A stretch of 16,996 nt of DNA. Source: Gemmatimonas phototrophica. GTDB lineage: Bacteria; Gemmatimonadota; Gemmatimonadetes; Longimicrobiales; Gaopeijiaceae. Shown piece after piece: positions 7,086-15,697 of this stretch. Location of the stretch: contig CAMCNM010000015.1 in the NCBI GenBank assembly GCA_945876015.1, positions 1 to 16,996 on the forward strand, given 5' to 3'. Position numbers and translations under genes: made by a program. Each line of letters starts with the position of its first letter. Position 1 is the first letter of the stretch. The notes beneath the pieces were generated by a model, which searched no databases, had not been told where the DNA came from, and saw only the letters and a program-made list of their open reading frames with translations.

Positions 7086-7250
7086 AGTATAGATCGCTGC
7101 GACATCGACTTGGCCACAGCGGGCTCGAGGGTTGTTGGCCGGTCGGATTGAACCTCTTCTATTATAAGCCTCTTACAGCCATGGAAATACTATGGCAACA
7201 AGGCGCTGCACGAGGAAACCCGTGCCGTCGGCCAGGATCCGGAGGGGGCG
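7086..7250. promoter_or_regulatory. Divergent promoter region, pilin operon versus M28 peptidase
   Basis: 165 bases between divergent starts, with an A+T-rich island (about 7146-7200) that stands out in this GC-rich window. Minus strand: TATAAT (7166-7161) is a perfect -10 about 75 bases before the pilin TTG, but no good -35 is visible. A second candidate, TATACT, sits directly before the TTG. Plus strand: TATTAT/TATAAG in the same island could serve the peptidase, with a weak TTGGCC upstream. GGAGGGGG (7241-7248) is the peptidase Shine-Dalgarno. The island may hold overlapping back-to-back -10 elements. Confidence 0.4.
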
Positions 7251-8828
7251 ATGAGAGCACATCTTACGGGTGTCGCCGCAGCGATTCTGCTGACTGTGCC
7301 CGGCGCCACCGCCCAGACCCCACCCCCGCCTCCGGCCCCCACCCTCTCGAATCCCACCCTCGCGGCGATCTGGGGAGAGGGAATGGACCGATCGCGCGTC
7401 GCCGCCCTCGCCCAGGTGCTGCTCGACTCGCTCGGGCCTCGGCTCACCGGGACGCCCCAATCGAAGGCCGCCTCGGACTGGGTGGTCGGCACGTATCGCT
7501 CCTGGGGCATCGACGCACGCGCCGAGCAGTACGGCACGTGGCGCGGCTGGCGGCGCGGGATCACCCATCTCGATCTGGTGGCGCCGAGAGTCCGGAGCCT
7601 CGAGGCTACGATGCTGGGATACAGCCCCGGGACCAGCGGGCCGCTCACCGGGCAGGTCGTCCTGATCCCGCACCTGATCGGACCGGCCGCTCTGACCGCC
7701 TTCCTCCCCACCGTGCGCGGCAAGTTCGTGATGCTGACGGCGCCCGAGTCCAGCTGCCGGCCGTCTTCGAGCTGGGAGGAATGGGCCGACTCGACCTCGC
7801 TGGCGCGCCGCAAAGTCATCGCGGATTCCACGCGCGCCGACTGGGTCGATCGCGCGCGCTCCACCGGAGCGACGACCGTGCTGGAGGTCGCGAAGATGCT
7901 CGAGGACGCGGGCGCCGCCGGCGTGCTCAGCTCCTACTGGTCGCAGGGCTGGGGCGTGGACAAGGTCTTCCAGGCGTCCACCGAGACGATCCCGCAGGTG
8001 CAGCTGTCGTGTGAGGACTACGGGTTGATCTGGCGGCTGGCCGCGAACGGCCAGGGCCCGGTCGTCCGCCTCGAGGCGGAGGCCGAATTGCTCGGCGACG
8101 TGCCGGTCGCGAACACCATCGGCATGATCCGCGGGCGTGAGAAACCCGACGAGTACGTGATGCTTTCGGCCCACTTCGACTCGTGGGACGGCGGGAGCGG
8201 CGCCACCGACAACGGCACCGGCACAGTGATGATGATGGAGGTGATGCGCATCCTGAAGCAGGTCTATCCGAACCCGAAGCGCACGATCCTGGTCGGCCAC
8301 TGGAACGGCGAGGAACAGGGGCTGAACGGCTCGAGCGCGTTCGCGGCGGACCACCCCGAGATCCTCGCGAGGCTCCAGGTGCTGCTCAATCAGGACGACG
8401 GTACGGGCGGCATCGATCGCCTGACGATGGAAGGACTCGTGGGACCGGGCCCCTACTTCAAGAAATGGATGGACCAGATCCCGCAGGAGCTGGACGGAAA
8501 GGTCACGCTGGTCGATCCGGGCACGCCGGGTCGGGGCGGCACCGACAACTTCTCGTTCGTGTGCAACGGCGCGCCGGGGTTCGGCCTGAACTCGGCCGGG
8601 TGGGATTACGGCACCTACACCTGGCACACCAACCGCGACACGTACGACAAGATCGGCTTCGAGGAGCTGCGCAGGAACGCGACGCTCGCAGCCATGCTCG
8701 CATACCTCGCATCCGAGGAGCCCGAGAAGATTCCCTTGGCGAAGCGTGATCTGCCGATGGACAACCGCAGCGACCAACCGGGGACCTGGCCCGTCTGCGG
8801 GACGCCCGACCGGAGCTTCGTCCGCTGA
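7251..8828 (+). CDS. Secreted M28-family zinc metallopeptidase
   Basis: 525 aa. Sec signal peptide (about 1-21, ending PGATAQ) and a proline-rich linker (TPPPPPAP). A PA-like insert follows at about 130-280 (GQVVLIPHLI, AGAAGVLSSY), then the M28 core. Zinc and catalytic residues visible: His308 (SAHFDSW), Asp320 (GATDNG), Glu354/Glu355 (HWNGEEQG), Asp382 or Asp383 (LNQDDG) and His459 (YTWHTNRDTYDKI). The full di-zinc aminopeptidase/carboxypeptidase set is therefore intact. Family enzymes remove N- or C-terminal residues; PA-bearing members include glutamate carboxypeptidase II-like proteins. Expected in periplasm or secreted, supplying amino acids. The start has an excellent SD (GGAGG, five-base spacer). 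Its TGA is embedded in CTGA, at which the next gene probably starts. Confidence 0.92.
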   Translation: MRAHLTGVAAAILLTVPGATAQTPPPPPAPTLSNPTLAAIWGEGMDRSRVAALAQVLLDSLGPRLTGTPQSKAASDWVVGTYRSWGIDARAEQYGTWRGWRRGITHLDLVAPRVRSLEATMLGYSPGTSGPLTGQVVLIPHLIGPAALTAFLPTVRGKFVMLTAPESSCRPSSSWEEWADSTSLARRKVIADSTRADWVDRARSTGATTVLEVAKMLEDAGAAGVLSSYWSQGWGVDKVFQASTETIPQVQLSCEDYGLIWRLAANGQGPVVRLEAEAELLGDVPVANTIGMIRGREKPDEYVMLSAHFDSWDGGSGATDNGTGTVMMMEVMRILKQVYPNPKRTILVGHWNGEEQGLNGSSAFAADHPEILARLQVLLNQDDGTGGIDRLTMEGLVGPGPYFKKWMDQIPQELDGKVTLVDPGTPGRGGTDNFSFVCNGAPGFGLNSAGWDYGTYTWHTNRDTYDKIGFEELRRNATLAAMLAYLASEEPEKIPLAKRDLPMDNRSDQPGTWPVCGTPDRSFVR

Positions 8829-9415
8829 GAACGGCCCGCGCGGCCCTCGGCAGTGCCGCGCTCCTAGCCCTGCTCGCGGCCGCAGCGCGGCCCGCCAGCG
8901 CACGCGCCCAGGAGGCCGACCCCAGCACGCGCGCGACCGCCCGCATCGAAGCGGGCACGAGCCGGCTCGCGGAGACCTGGGTGGCCCAGGCGAGCGCGGA
9001 GCTCCTCTTCAGACTCGATCGATTCGTCGAGGTCGGCGGCGCTGGCAGGGTGGATCTCACCCATCCCACGATCGTGAACGAGGGCAGCAGCCTCGAGCCG
9101 CGCTTCGGCTACGGGGGCCTGCAGGTCGCGCTCCACCCGGCTCCGCTGCTCGCTCCCGATCTTCGCTTCGGGGCCCTGCTGGGAGCCGGGAACCTGGACA
9201 TCCGCGATCCGGCGGTGGACACAGAGCTGGACTCGGACAACGGGCTGGTGATCGAGACGGGCTTCTCGTGGGGACTGCGGGTCGCGTCGAAGGTGTGGAT
9301 CGGAGCTTCCGCTTCGTGGCGGTTCGCTTCGGGCTTCGATGCGCTGGGTGGGGTGACGTCGCACGACCTCCAAGGACCGGCTCTTCTCGCGGGGTTCTCG
9401 CTCGGTCCGTTCTAG
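8825..9415 (+). CDS. Probable outer-membrane beta-barrel protein with non-standard CTG start
   Basis: 196 aa if initiated at CTG 8825. No ATG, GTG or TTG lies in this frame between the upstream stop (8747-8749) and GTG 8981. Yet translation from 8825 gives a clear Sec signal peptide: basic RTARA, a hydrophobic core LLALLAAAA, then PASARAQ|EADPS. GGAG at 8812-8815 is well placed for 8825, and the CTG overlaps the peptidase TGA (CTGA), a coupling geometry. The mature part alternates polar and hydrophobic residues (AELLFRLDRFVEVGG, VWIGASASWRFASGF) and ends in FSLGPF with terminal Phe, as in BAM-dependent barrels. GTG 8981 would delete the signal. Family not recognised. A mutated start or sequence error is the alternative. 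Its TAG shares CTAG with the convergent gdhB stop. Confidence 0.68.
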   Translation: MRTARAALGSAALLALLAAAARPASARAQEADPSTRATARIEAGTSRLAETWVAQASAELLFRLDRFVEVGGAGRVDLTHPTIVNEGSSLEPRFGYGGLQVALHPAPLLAPDLRFGALLGAGNLDIRDPAVDTELDSDNGLVIETGFSWGLRVASKVWIGASASWRFASGFDALGGVTSHDLQGPALLAGFSLGPF

Positions 9416-12400
9416 AGCGCGCCGCCATTCAGTCGGTCCGACAGCCAGGCGATCTCCCGCACGGCGACTGAAAGACCCGAGAGCGACATCGCCTGCTCGC
9501 CCTGGATCTCCTGCAGCAGGGTCTGGAAGCGCGTCACTTCCCTCCGGCGCGACTCGATCAGGTTGTCCGCGGCGACGTCGATGTCGGGCGCGCCCGCGCG
9601 GCTCCGCATCACCTGCGCGACGAGCTTGTGGTGCGCGCGGTTGAGGTCGTCGGACAGCGCCAGCGCGGCGCGCTGCTCCCAGCGGTCGTCTCCCGCCGTC
9701 TCGAAGATGGCGTTCCGCAGCCACTGGACGTTCAGCACATCGGAGACGCGGTAGAACGCCCGCGCGGCGGCGAGCGGATCCGCGTCGGTCTCGTTCGCCA
9801 CGCGCAGGATCTCGAGCAGCTGGTCGAGGAAGCGCAGCGTGGCGAGCTCCTCGGCCAGGCTTCCGTCCTCCGTGTACTGACGGATGTCCGCCATCCGCTC
9901 CTCGTAGAGATCGCGGTCGCCTCCGGCGACGATCTCGCCGAAATGCGCTCGGAGCGCGGCGAGCCCCTTTAGGTTTTCGGCGACGATCTGCTCGGAGGGC
10001 TTCTCCGCGGGAACGTTCTGGAGCACCCAGCGCACGGTGCGCTCCAGCATGCGGGCGAGCCGGAGCTGCCAATCGTACTGGACCGCGGTCGGGATCGGCT
10101 TGGACTGCGCGGCCACCTTCCTGATCAGCGTCCGGGGCTCGGCGAGGTGCGCCGCCAGCGACCAGGCGCGCAACACCTCGCTCACGGGGCGGCCCGAGTC
10201 ACGCGCGACCCGCATGACGAAAGCCGATCCCATCAGGTCCACGAGATCGTTGGTCAGCTGGCTGGTGACGATCTCCCGCCGCAGCTGATGTCCACGGAGC
10301 TGCTCCTCTCCCGCCTCCGCGACCGCGGCCGGCGGGAAGTAGCCCACCAGGTAGCTCTCGAGCATCGGGTCGTCCGGCAGCTCGCTCCCGAGCAGCTGCG
10401 CCTTCACCCAGAGCTTCGAGTACGCGAGCAGAACGCATAGCTCGGGACGGGTGAGTGTCTTCCCCGTCTTCCGTCGCTCCGCGATGGTCTCGAAGTTGGG
10501 CAGCGTCTCCGACATGCGGTCGAGCAGCCCGGACTTCTCGAGACCGATCATCAGATCGCGGAACTCGTCGCTCGACTCGGCCACGCGCAGCTCGTCCAGC
10601 GAGATCGCGAGGCTCTGCGACCGGCTGTCCTTGAGGACCAGCTCCGCGACCTGCTTGGTGAGATCCTTGAGGACCTCGTTCCGCCGGGTCTCGGTGATCC
10701 GCCCCATCCGCACCGCGGGGTTGAGCAGGATCTTGAGGTTGACCTCGTGATCGGAGAGATCGACGCCCGCCGAGTTGTCCATCGCGTCGGTGTTGATCCG
10801 TCCGCCGGCGAGCGCGTAGTCGATGCGCGCCCGCTGGGTGAAGCCCAGGTTGCCGCCCTCCCCGACGACCTGGCAGCGCAGCTGGTCGGCGTTGACCCGC
10901 ACCGCGTCGTTGGGCGGGTCGCCGGCGTCGTGATGGGTCTCCTCGGGCGCCTTCACGTACGTGCCGATGCCGCCGTTCCAGAGCAGCTCGCCGGGGGCCC
11001 TCAAGACGGCCCGGATGAGCGCTTCGCCGTCCATCGAGGGGGTGTCCTCGGGCAGGCCGAGCGCGGCCAGCGCCTCGGGACCGAGCGCGACCTCCTTCGC
11101 CCCACGCGGCACGATCATCCCGCCCTTCGAGAGCAGCGCCTTGTCGTAGTCGGCCCAGCTAGAGCGCGGGAGCGCGAACATCCGCTCGCGCTCCCGGAAC
11201 GAGCGCTCCGGATCGGGATCGGGATCGACGAACACATGCCGGTGGTCGAACGCGGCGAGTAGCCTGATCTTGCGCGAGAGCAGCATGCCGTTGCCGAACA
11301 CATCGCCGCTCATGTCTCCGATCCCGACGACGGTGAACGGCTCGCTCTGGATATCCTTTCCCCTCTCACGGAAGTGCCGCTTCACGCACTCCCACGCGCC
11401 CATCGCGGTGATGCCCACGGCCTTGTGGTCGTAGCCCTGGGAGCCGCCCGAGGCGAACGCGTCGCCCAGCCAGAATCCGTACTCGGCCGCGATCCCGTTC
11501 GCAACGTCGCTGAACTTTGCGGTCCCCTTGTCCGCGGCCACGACCAGGTAGGGATCCGGCTCGTCGAACGCGATCACCCGCTCGGGCGGGATCACCGTGC
11601 CGGATGGATCGATGTTGTCGGTCAGGTCGAGCAGCCCGCGCATGAGCGTGCGGTATTGCTCCTTTCCTTCCTCGGCGAGCTTGTCGGACTCGGCGGGGGC
11701 GCGCAGCAGCACGAATCCGCCCTTCGAGCCGGAGGGCACGATCACCGCGTTCTTCACCACCTGGGTCTTCACCAGGCCCAGGATCTCGGTGCGGAAATCG
11801 TCGAGGCGGTCGCTCCAACGAATCCCGCCGCGCGCCCCCTTGGCGCCCCGCAGGTGCACGCCCTCCATGCGCGACGAGCGCACCCACACCTCGAACATGA
11901 GGCGGCTCTTCGCCACGGCCGAGAACGCCTTGCACGCGAACTTGAACGACGTGTACGGCACGCCGCCCGAGCGCCTGGTCGGGGTGCGCCCGCCGCTCCG
12001 GTAGTAGTTCGTGCGCACGGTCGCCTCGATCAGCGTGAGCAGGCGGCGGAGCGCGCGATCCTCGGCGAGCAGCGTCACGCCCTGGAGCGCTTCCACGACC
12101 GCGGTCTTCACGTCGCGAGCGGCCGAGCGCCTCGCCTCGAGGTCGCCCTGACGGTCCGGATCGAACCTCGCCTGGAAGAGATCGAACAGCATGTGCGCGA
12201 CGTGCGGGTGCTTGAGCAGCGCCATCGGCAGCGCGAACCGCGCGGGCACGGCGCCGAGCTGGAACGCATAGGCGGAGTACGCGCGCAGCACGTCCACCTC
12301 GCGCCAGTGCAGCCCGGTCTTGAGCACGAGACCGTTCGCGATGTCGTTGCTGACGTCGCCGGCGCGCACCGCGAGGATGGTCTGGGCGACCGCGGCGGCG

Positions 12401-14328
12401 CAGGCGTCGACATCCACCTGCTTCCCCGTCTTGTCCTGCACGGCGAAGGCGTAGACGATCGCGCGGGCCACGCCCCCACCCTTCACCTCGAACGGGTTGA
12501 CCGCGAGCACGCGGAGCCCCGTGTTCTCGAGGATCGGCATGAACTCGGATAGGATGAGCGGTCCGCCCAGTTGATAGAGGCGCAGTTCGGTGACCGACTC
12601 CTCGCCCGGCACCCAGGCCATGTCGGCGTGGTTGCTGAACGAAACGGAAACCGGACGGGCCTCGGCCTGCATCGCCTCGAGCTCGAGAATATCCTGCACC
12701 GCCAAGGCGGAGCTCGTGGCCGCCTGGTATTCCTGGGTGAACGCGATGTCGTAGCGTCGGGCCAGGCGCCGCGCCTCGTCGGGCGGACGGACCCGCTCGA
12801 GCCCCTCGCGCACGCGGTCGCTCCAGGAGCGGGTCAGCTCGGCGATCTTGAGCTCGAGGTCGGGCGCCCTCACGCTCTCCAGGCGATCCGGATGCGCGCC
12901 CAGGTAGAAGTGGAGGCGCGCCTGATCGCCCCTGCCCAGGGCGAGGTGGTAGTTCAGCAGCTCGCCCTGGAACGCGTCCATCAGGACGTGCTCGATCTGC
13001 TTGCGGACGTCTCCCGAGAAGCGGTCGCTCGGGATGATCACCATGACGGACACGCCGCCGTGGAGGACGTCGGCCCTCAGCGTGACGTGCACCGCATCGG
13101 CGTGGTACGCGGTCAGGACGGCGTGGATGGCCGACTCGATCTGCTCGGCGGAAGCGAGGAACAGCTCCTCCCTCGGCATCGAGTTGAAGACCGTGTGCAT
13201 CTCCTTGTAGTCGTGCGAGTCCGCGCCGACCCCGGTCGCCTCGAGCAGCTGGATCAGCTTGTTGCGGAGGATGGGGATCTCCTCGGCGTCCTCCGCATAG
13301 GCGCGCGATGTGAAGAGCCCGATGAAACGGTGCTCGCCGACCACGTTGCCCTGCGCGTCGAGCTTCTTGACCCCGACGTAGTCCATCCGGGCGCGGCGAT
13401 GGATCGTCGCCTCGGAGTTGGTCTTGCTGATGACGAGCGCGGGGCCTCCCTCGGCGAGCGCGCGCAGCGACGGGTCCGGGCTCTGCAACGCGACGCCGTC
13501 GGCGTGCGACGACGCCTCGTCGCGCATGATGCCGAGGCCCGAGCCCGGATGGACCACGATCTCGACACGGCCCTTGGACTCGACGAGGTCGTAGGCGCGG
13601 TACCCGAGGAAGACGAACGCGCCGTCCCTCAGCCAGCGCAGGAAGGCCTGGATCTCGGTCAGCTCGGCGTGCTGCTCCGGTAGAGAGCGCGCGGGGGCAC
13701 CGAGCTCCGCCACCACCCTGTTCACCGCGTCCTGCATCGCGTTGAAGTCGTCGGTGGCGCGCACCACGTCCTGGAGTCGCCGCGTCACTTCGCGGCGGAT
13801 GTTCTCCAGCTCGCCGGCGTCGGTGATCTGCGCGACCTCGCAGTAAACGAGGCTCTCCTTGGGCTCACCCGGGGCGGCGGCACGGACGACCTTGATCCTT
13901 CCCTGCCCGTCGCGCTCGAGGTAGGGAGCGGGGTAGATCAGATACTCGATCGCGAGCTCCTGGGAGTGGAGGTACTCGCGGATCGTATCGACGATGAAGG
14001 GCCGATCGGAGATGTTGCTGCGGACGACCGTCACCGGGGCCGACCATCCTTCCTCCTCGACGGTCGGATTGAGGACCTGGACGTCCACGCGCCCCGGCTC
14101 TGCGCGCTGCAGGAATCGGAACGTGCCCAGCACCACATGGGCGAGCGCGTCGGTGCTGCGCTCGTGCAGGAAATCGAGGGGAGCCTTCGCGAAGAAGAGC
14201 GCGGCGAACGACTGGATGGCCTTGGCTTCGGCGGGCTCGGCCAGCTCCGCGAGCCTGCGGCACACCACGTCCACGCTCGGTGAGTCCCCGGGCGCGCGCG
14301 GCGACGCGTGTTCGCTGATTTCGCTCAT
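9412..14328 (-). CDS. gdhB: Large NAD-specific glutamate dehydrogenase (L-GDH180 type)
   Basis: 1638 aa, close to the ~1,600 of this family. It oxidises L-glutamate to 2-oxoglutarate and ammonia with NAD+, mainly catabolic. Regions: an N-terminal regulatory part with ACT-like modules (about 1-600; SNISDRPFIVDTIREYLHSQ near 105), then the dehydrogenase core. Core motifs are MEGVHLRGAKGARGGIRWSD (about 818-837), KNAVIVPSGSKGGFV (about 860-874), GDAFASGGSQGYDHKAVG, the nucleotide-binding TVVGIGDMSGDVFGNGMLLS (about 998-1017), NGGIGTYVKA, GEGGNLGFTQRARIDY (about 1156-1171) and GGRINTDAMDNSAGVDLSDH. A helical C-terminal domain (about 1200-1638) follows. No truncation or missing motif is seen. ATG 14328 is followed by a Ser/Glu-rich tail; the SD is weak. 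Monocistronic, convergent with the barrel gene, divergent from the nuclease gene. Cytoplasmic. Confidence 0.96.
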   Translation of the reverse strand: MSEISEHASPRAPGDSPSVDVVCRRLAELAEPAEAKAIQSFAALFFAKAPLDFLHERSTDALAHVVLGTFRFLQRAEPGRVDVQVLNPTVEEEGWSAPVTVVRSNISDRPFIVDTIREYLHSQELAIEYLIYPAPYLERDGQGRIKVVRAAAPGEPKESLVYCEVAQITDAGELENIRREVTRRLQDVVRATDDFNAMQDAVNRVVAELGAPARSLPEQHAELTEIQAFLRWLRDGAFVFLGYRAYDLVESKGRVEIVVHPGSGLGIMRDEASSHADGVALQSPDPSLRALAEGGPALVISKTNSEATIHRRARMDYVGVKKLDAQGNVVGEHRFIGLFTSRAYAEDAEEIPILRNKLIQLLEATGVGADSHDYKEMHTVFNSMPREELFLASAEQIESAIHAVLTAYHADAVHVTLRADVLHGGVSVMVIIPSDRFSGDVRKQIEHVLMDAFQGELLNYHLALGRGDQARLHFYLGAHPDRLESVRAPDLELKIAELTRSWSDRVREGLERVRPPDEARRLARRYDIAFTQEYQAATSSALAVQDILELEAMQAEARPVSVSFSNHADMAWVPGEESVTELRLYQLGGPLILSEFMPILENTGLRVLAVNPFEVKGGGVARAIVYAFAVQDKTGKQVDVDACAAAVAQTILAVRAGDVSNDIANGLVLKTGLHWREVDVLRAYSAYAFQLGAVPARFALPMALLKHPHVAHMLFDLFQARFDPDRQGDLEARRSAARDVKTAVVEALQGVTLLAEDRALRRLLTLIEATVRTNYYRSGGRTPTRRSGGVPYTSFKFACKAFSAVAKSRLMFEVWVRSSRMEGVHLRGAKGARGGIRWSDRLDDFRTEILGLVKTQVVKNAVIVPSGSKGGFVLLRAPAESDKLAEEGKEQYRTLMRGLLDLTDNIDPSGTVIPPERVIAFDEPDPYLVVAADKGTAKFSDVANGIAAEYGFWLGDAFASGGSQGYDHKAVGITAMGAWECVKRHFRERGKDIQSEPFTVVGIGDMSGDVFGNGMLLSRKIRLLAAFDHRHVFVDPDPDPERSFRERERMFALPRSSWADYDKALLSKGGMIVPRGAKEVALGPEALAALGLPEDTPSMDGEALIRAVLRAPGELLWNGGIGTYVKAPEETHHDAGDPPNDAVRVNADQLRCQVVGEGGNLGFTQRARIDYALAGGRINTDAMDNSAGVDLSDHEVNLKILLNPAVRMGRITETRRNEVLKDLTKQVAELVLKDSRSQSLAISLDELRVAESSDEFRDLMIGLEKSGLLDRMSETLPNFETIAERRKTGKTLTRPELCVLLAYSKLWVKAQLLGSELPDDPMLESYLVGYFPPAAVAEAGEEQLRGHQLRREIVTSQLTNDLVDLMGSAFVMRVARDSGRPVSEVLRAWSLAAHLAEPRTLIRKVAAQSKPIPTAVQYDWQLRLARMLERTVRWVLQNVPAEKPSEQIVAENLKGLAALRAHFGEIVAGGDRDLYEERMADIRQYTEDGSLAEELATLRFLDQLLEILRVANETDADPLAAARAFYRVSDVLNVQWLRNAIFETAGDDRWEQRAALALSDDLNRAHHKLVAQVMRSRAGAPDIDVAADNLIESRRREVTRFQTLLQEIQGEQAMSLSGLSVAVREIAWLSDRLNGGAL

Positions 14329-14442
14329 AAAAGGCCAGCCGGTGTAAGTCCTGCAACGTTATGTGGGGCAAGGGACAAGGGAAACCGCCGACCCGCGCGC
14401 CCCTGGACCCGCCCTGTCAGGGGCGGCAACTTCTACACCCCG
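14329..14442. promoter_or_regulatory. Divergent intergenic region with leader hairpin
   Basis: 114 bases between gdhB and the nuclease gene. It must hold both promoters, but no convincing -35/-10 pair stands out on either strand. An 8-bp inverted repeat (CGCCCCTG 14398-14405, CAGGGGCG 14418-14425, 12-base loop) lies 17 bases before the nuclease ATG. It has no U tract, so it is not a terminator; it could be a 5' leader hairpin. No clear SD precedes ATG 14443. Confidence 0.35.
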
Positions 14443-15693
14443 ATGCGATTCCTTCATCTCGCCGACGTTCACCTCGATACCCCCTTCGCCGGGCGCTCCG
14501 ACGGCGTGCGCCGCCGCTTGCAGGAGGCCTCCCGCGAAGCGTTCAGGAAGGCGGTGTCCTGCGCGCTCGCCGAGCGGGTCCATGCCGTCCTGCTGGCGGG
14601 TGACCTCTTCGACGGCGACCGGCTCTCCTTCCGGACCGAGCGCTTCCTGCTCGAGGAGCTGGCCCGCCTGGCCGAGGCGCGCATCCCGGTGGTGTACGCG
14701 ACCGGCAACCACGATCCGGGCAGGGACGCCCACCGCACCCGACCGGTCGCCTGGCCCCCGAACGTCGAGGTGATCGGGGAGGGCACGCCGCGGGTCGTCA
14801 CGATCCGCGACGCCGAGGGACGCGACGTCGGTACGGTCACCGCGGCCGGCCACGCGTCGCGCCGCGAGACCGGTGATCTCTCGGCCGCCTTCCCCGCCCC
14901 GTCGCGGGACGGCCTGCCCCAGATCGGGCTGCTCCACACGCAGGTGCGCGAGTCGCGCGCCGCGGAGGAGCACGAGCCGTACGCTCCGTCCGACCTGCTC
15001 CGGCTGCTCGCGAGCGGACACGACTACTGGGCGCTCGGCCACGTGCACCTCCGGCAGTGCCTCGCCGAGTCGCCCGGCCTCCACTACCCGGGCAACCTGC
15101 AGGGGCGCACGCACCGCGAGAGCGGACCCAAGGGCGGGCTGCTCGTCGAGGTGAGGCGCAACGCCCGCGCGAAGGTCGAGTTCCGCTCGTTCGCTCCGGT
15201 CCGCTTCGAGACCGTCACCGTGCGGGGCCTCGAGGAAGCCGACACGCTCGACAAGCTGCTCGCCCGCCTCGAGGCCGCGTGGGACGAGGCGCGCCGCGCC
15301 GATCCGGGCGACGAGGGGACCGAATGGATCGCGCGCTTCCGCGTCGCCGGTGGAACACCTTCGTGGAAGCGTCTAGGCGACGAGGAGGAGCGCGCCACGC
15401 TCGCGAGCGAGGCGATCCGGGAGATGGGCCTGCTCGACGCCGAGGTGCAGGCCGGTCCCCTCCATCCCGTGCTGCGCGTCGAGGAGCACCTGGACCGCCA
15501 GGACGTTCTCGGCGACGCCCTCCGTCTGCTCGACGACGTGCGCTCGGGAAGGGCGACCCTGCCAGGCCTGCACGCCGAAGACCTGGCCGGGCTCGATCAC
15601 CCGGACGCCGGGGACGCCGTGGCGTACGTGCGATCGCTGCTCGAAGGCGCGGAAGGCGAGCTGATCGCTCGCATGCTCGGCCAGGGTCGGTAG
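14443..15693 (+). CDS. SbcD/YhaO-like metallophosphoesterase (DNA repair exonuclease subunit)
   Basis: 416 aa, the size of YhaO-type proteins. All calcineurin-like metal motifs of the Mre11/SbcD family are present: HLADVHLDTPF (Asp8, His10), AGDLFDGD (Asp54), YATGNHDPG (Asn89, His90), LLHTQ (His165) and ALGHVHLRQ (His200, His202), followed by YPGNLQGRTHRESGPKGG. The C-terminal part (about 250-416) is the capping/partner-binding region. Known of the family: a Mn-dependent nuclease paired with an SMC-like ATPase that processes DNA ends. ATG 14443 is chosen because the fold begins immediately (MRFLHLADVH); longer in-frame starts add non-coding-looking residues. Four bases separate its stop from the ATPase gene, supporting a two-subunit complex. 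Confidence 0.9.
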   Translation: MRFLHLADVHLDTPFAGRSDGVRRRLQEASREAFRKAVSCALAERVHAVLLAGDLFDGDRLSFRTERFLLEELARLAEARIPVVYATGNHDPGRDAHRTRPVAWPPNVEVIGEGTPRVVTIRDAEGRDVGTVTAAGHASRRETGDLSAAFPAPSRDGLPQIGLLHTQVRESRAAEEHEPYAPSDLLRLLASGHDYWALGHVHLRQCLAESPGLHYPGNLQGRTHRESGPKGGLLVEVRRNARAKVEFRSFAPVRFETVTVRGLEEADTLDKLLARLEAAWDEARRADPGDEGTEWIARFRVAGGTPSWKRLGDEEERATLASEAIREMGLLDAEVQAGPLHPVLRVEEHLDRQDVLGDALRLLDDVRSGRATLPGLHAEDLAGLDHPDAGDAVAYVRSLLEGAEGELIARMLGQGR

Positions 15694-15697
15694 CGGC

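Noticed and set aside
7173..8903. 576-codon open frame on the minus strand over the M28 peptidase
   Set aside because: Low-complexity Arg/Ala/Gly/His composition with no motifs; the plus strand carries all zinc ligands of M28.
8981..9415. GTG 8981 as the start of the barrel gene
   Set aside because: It would drop a convincing signal peptide read in the same frame just upstream, and GTG 8981 lies within the continuous sequence TWVAQASAELLF.
11208..11228. Short tandem repeat of GATCGG units
   Set aside because: It encodes the DPDPDPER stretch in gdhB, in frame and plausible for the family; not an independent repeat element.
11374..13683. Two long open frames on the plus strand antisense to gdhB (392 and 370 codons)
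   Set aside because: They mirror the GC-rich third-position bias of gdhB, have no recognisable domain and are rich in Arg/His/Gly. gdhB on the other strand is unambiguous.
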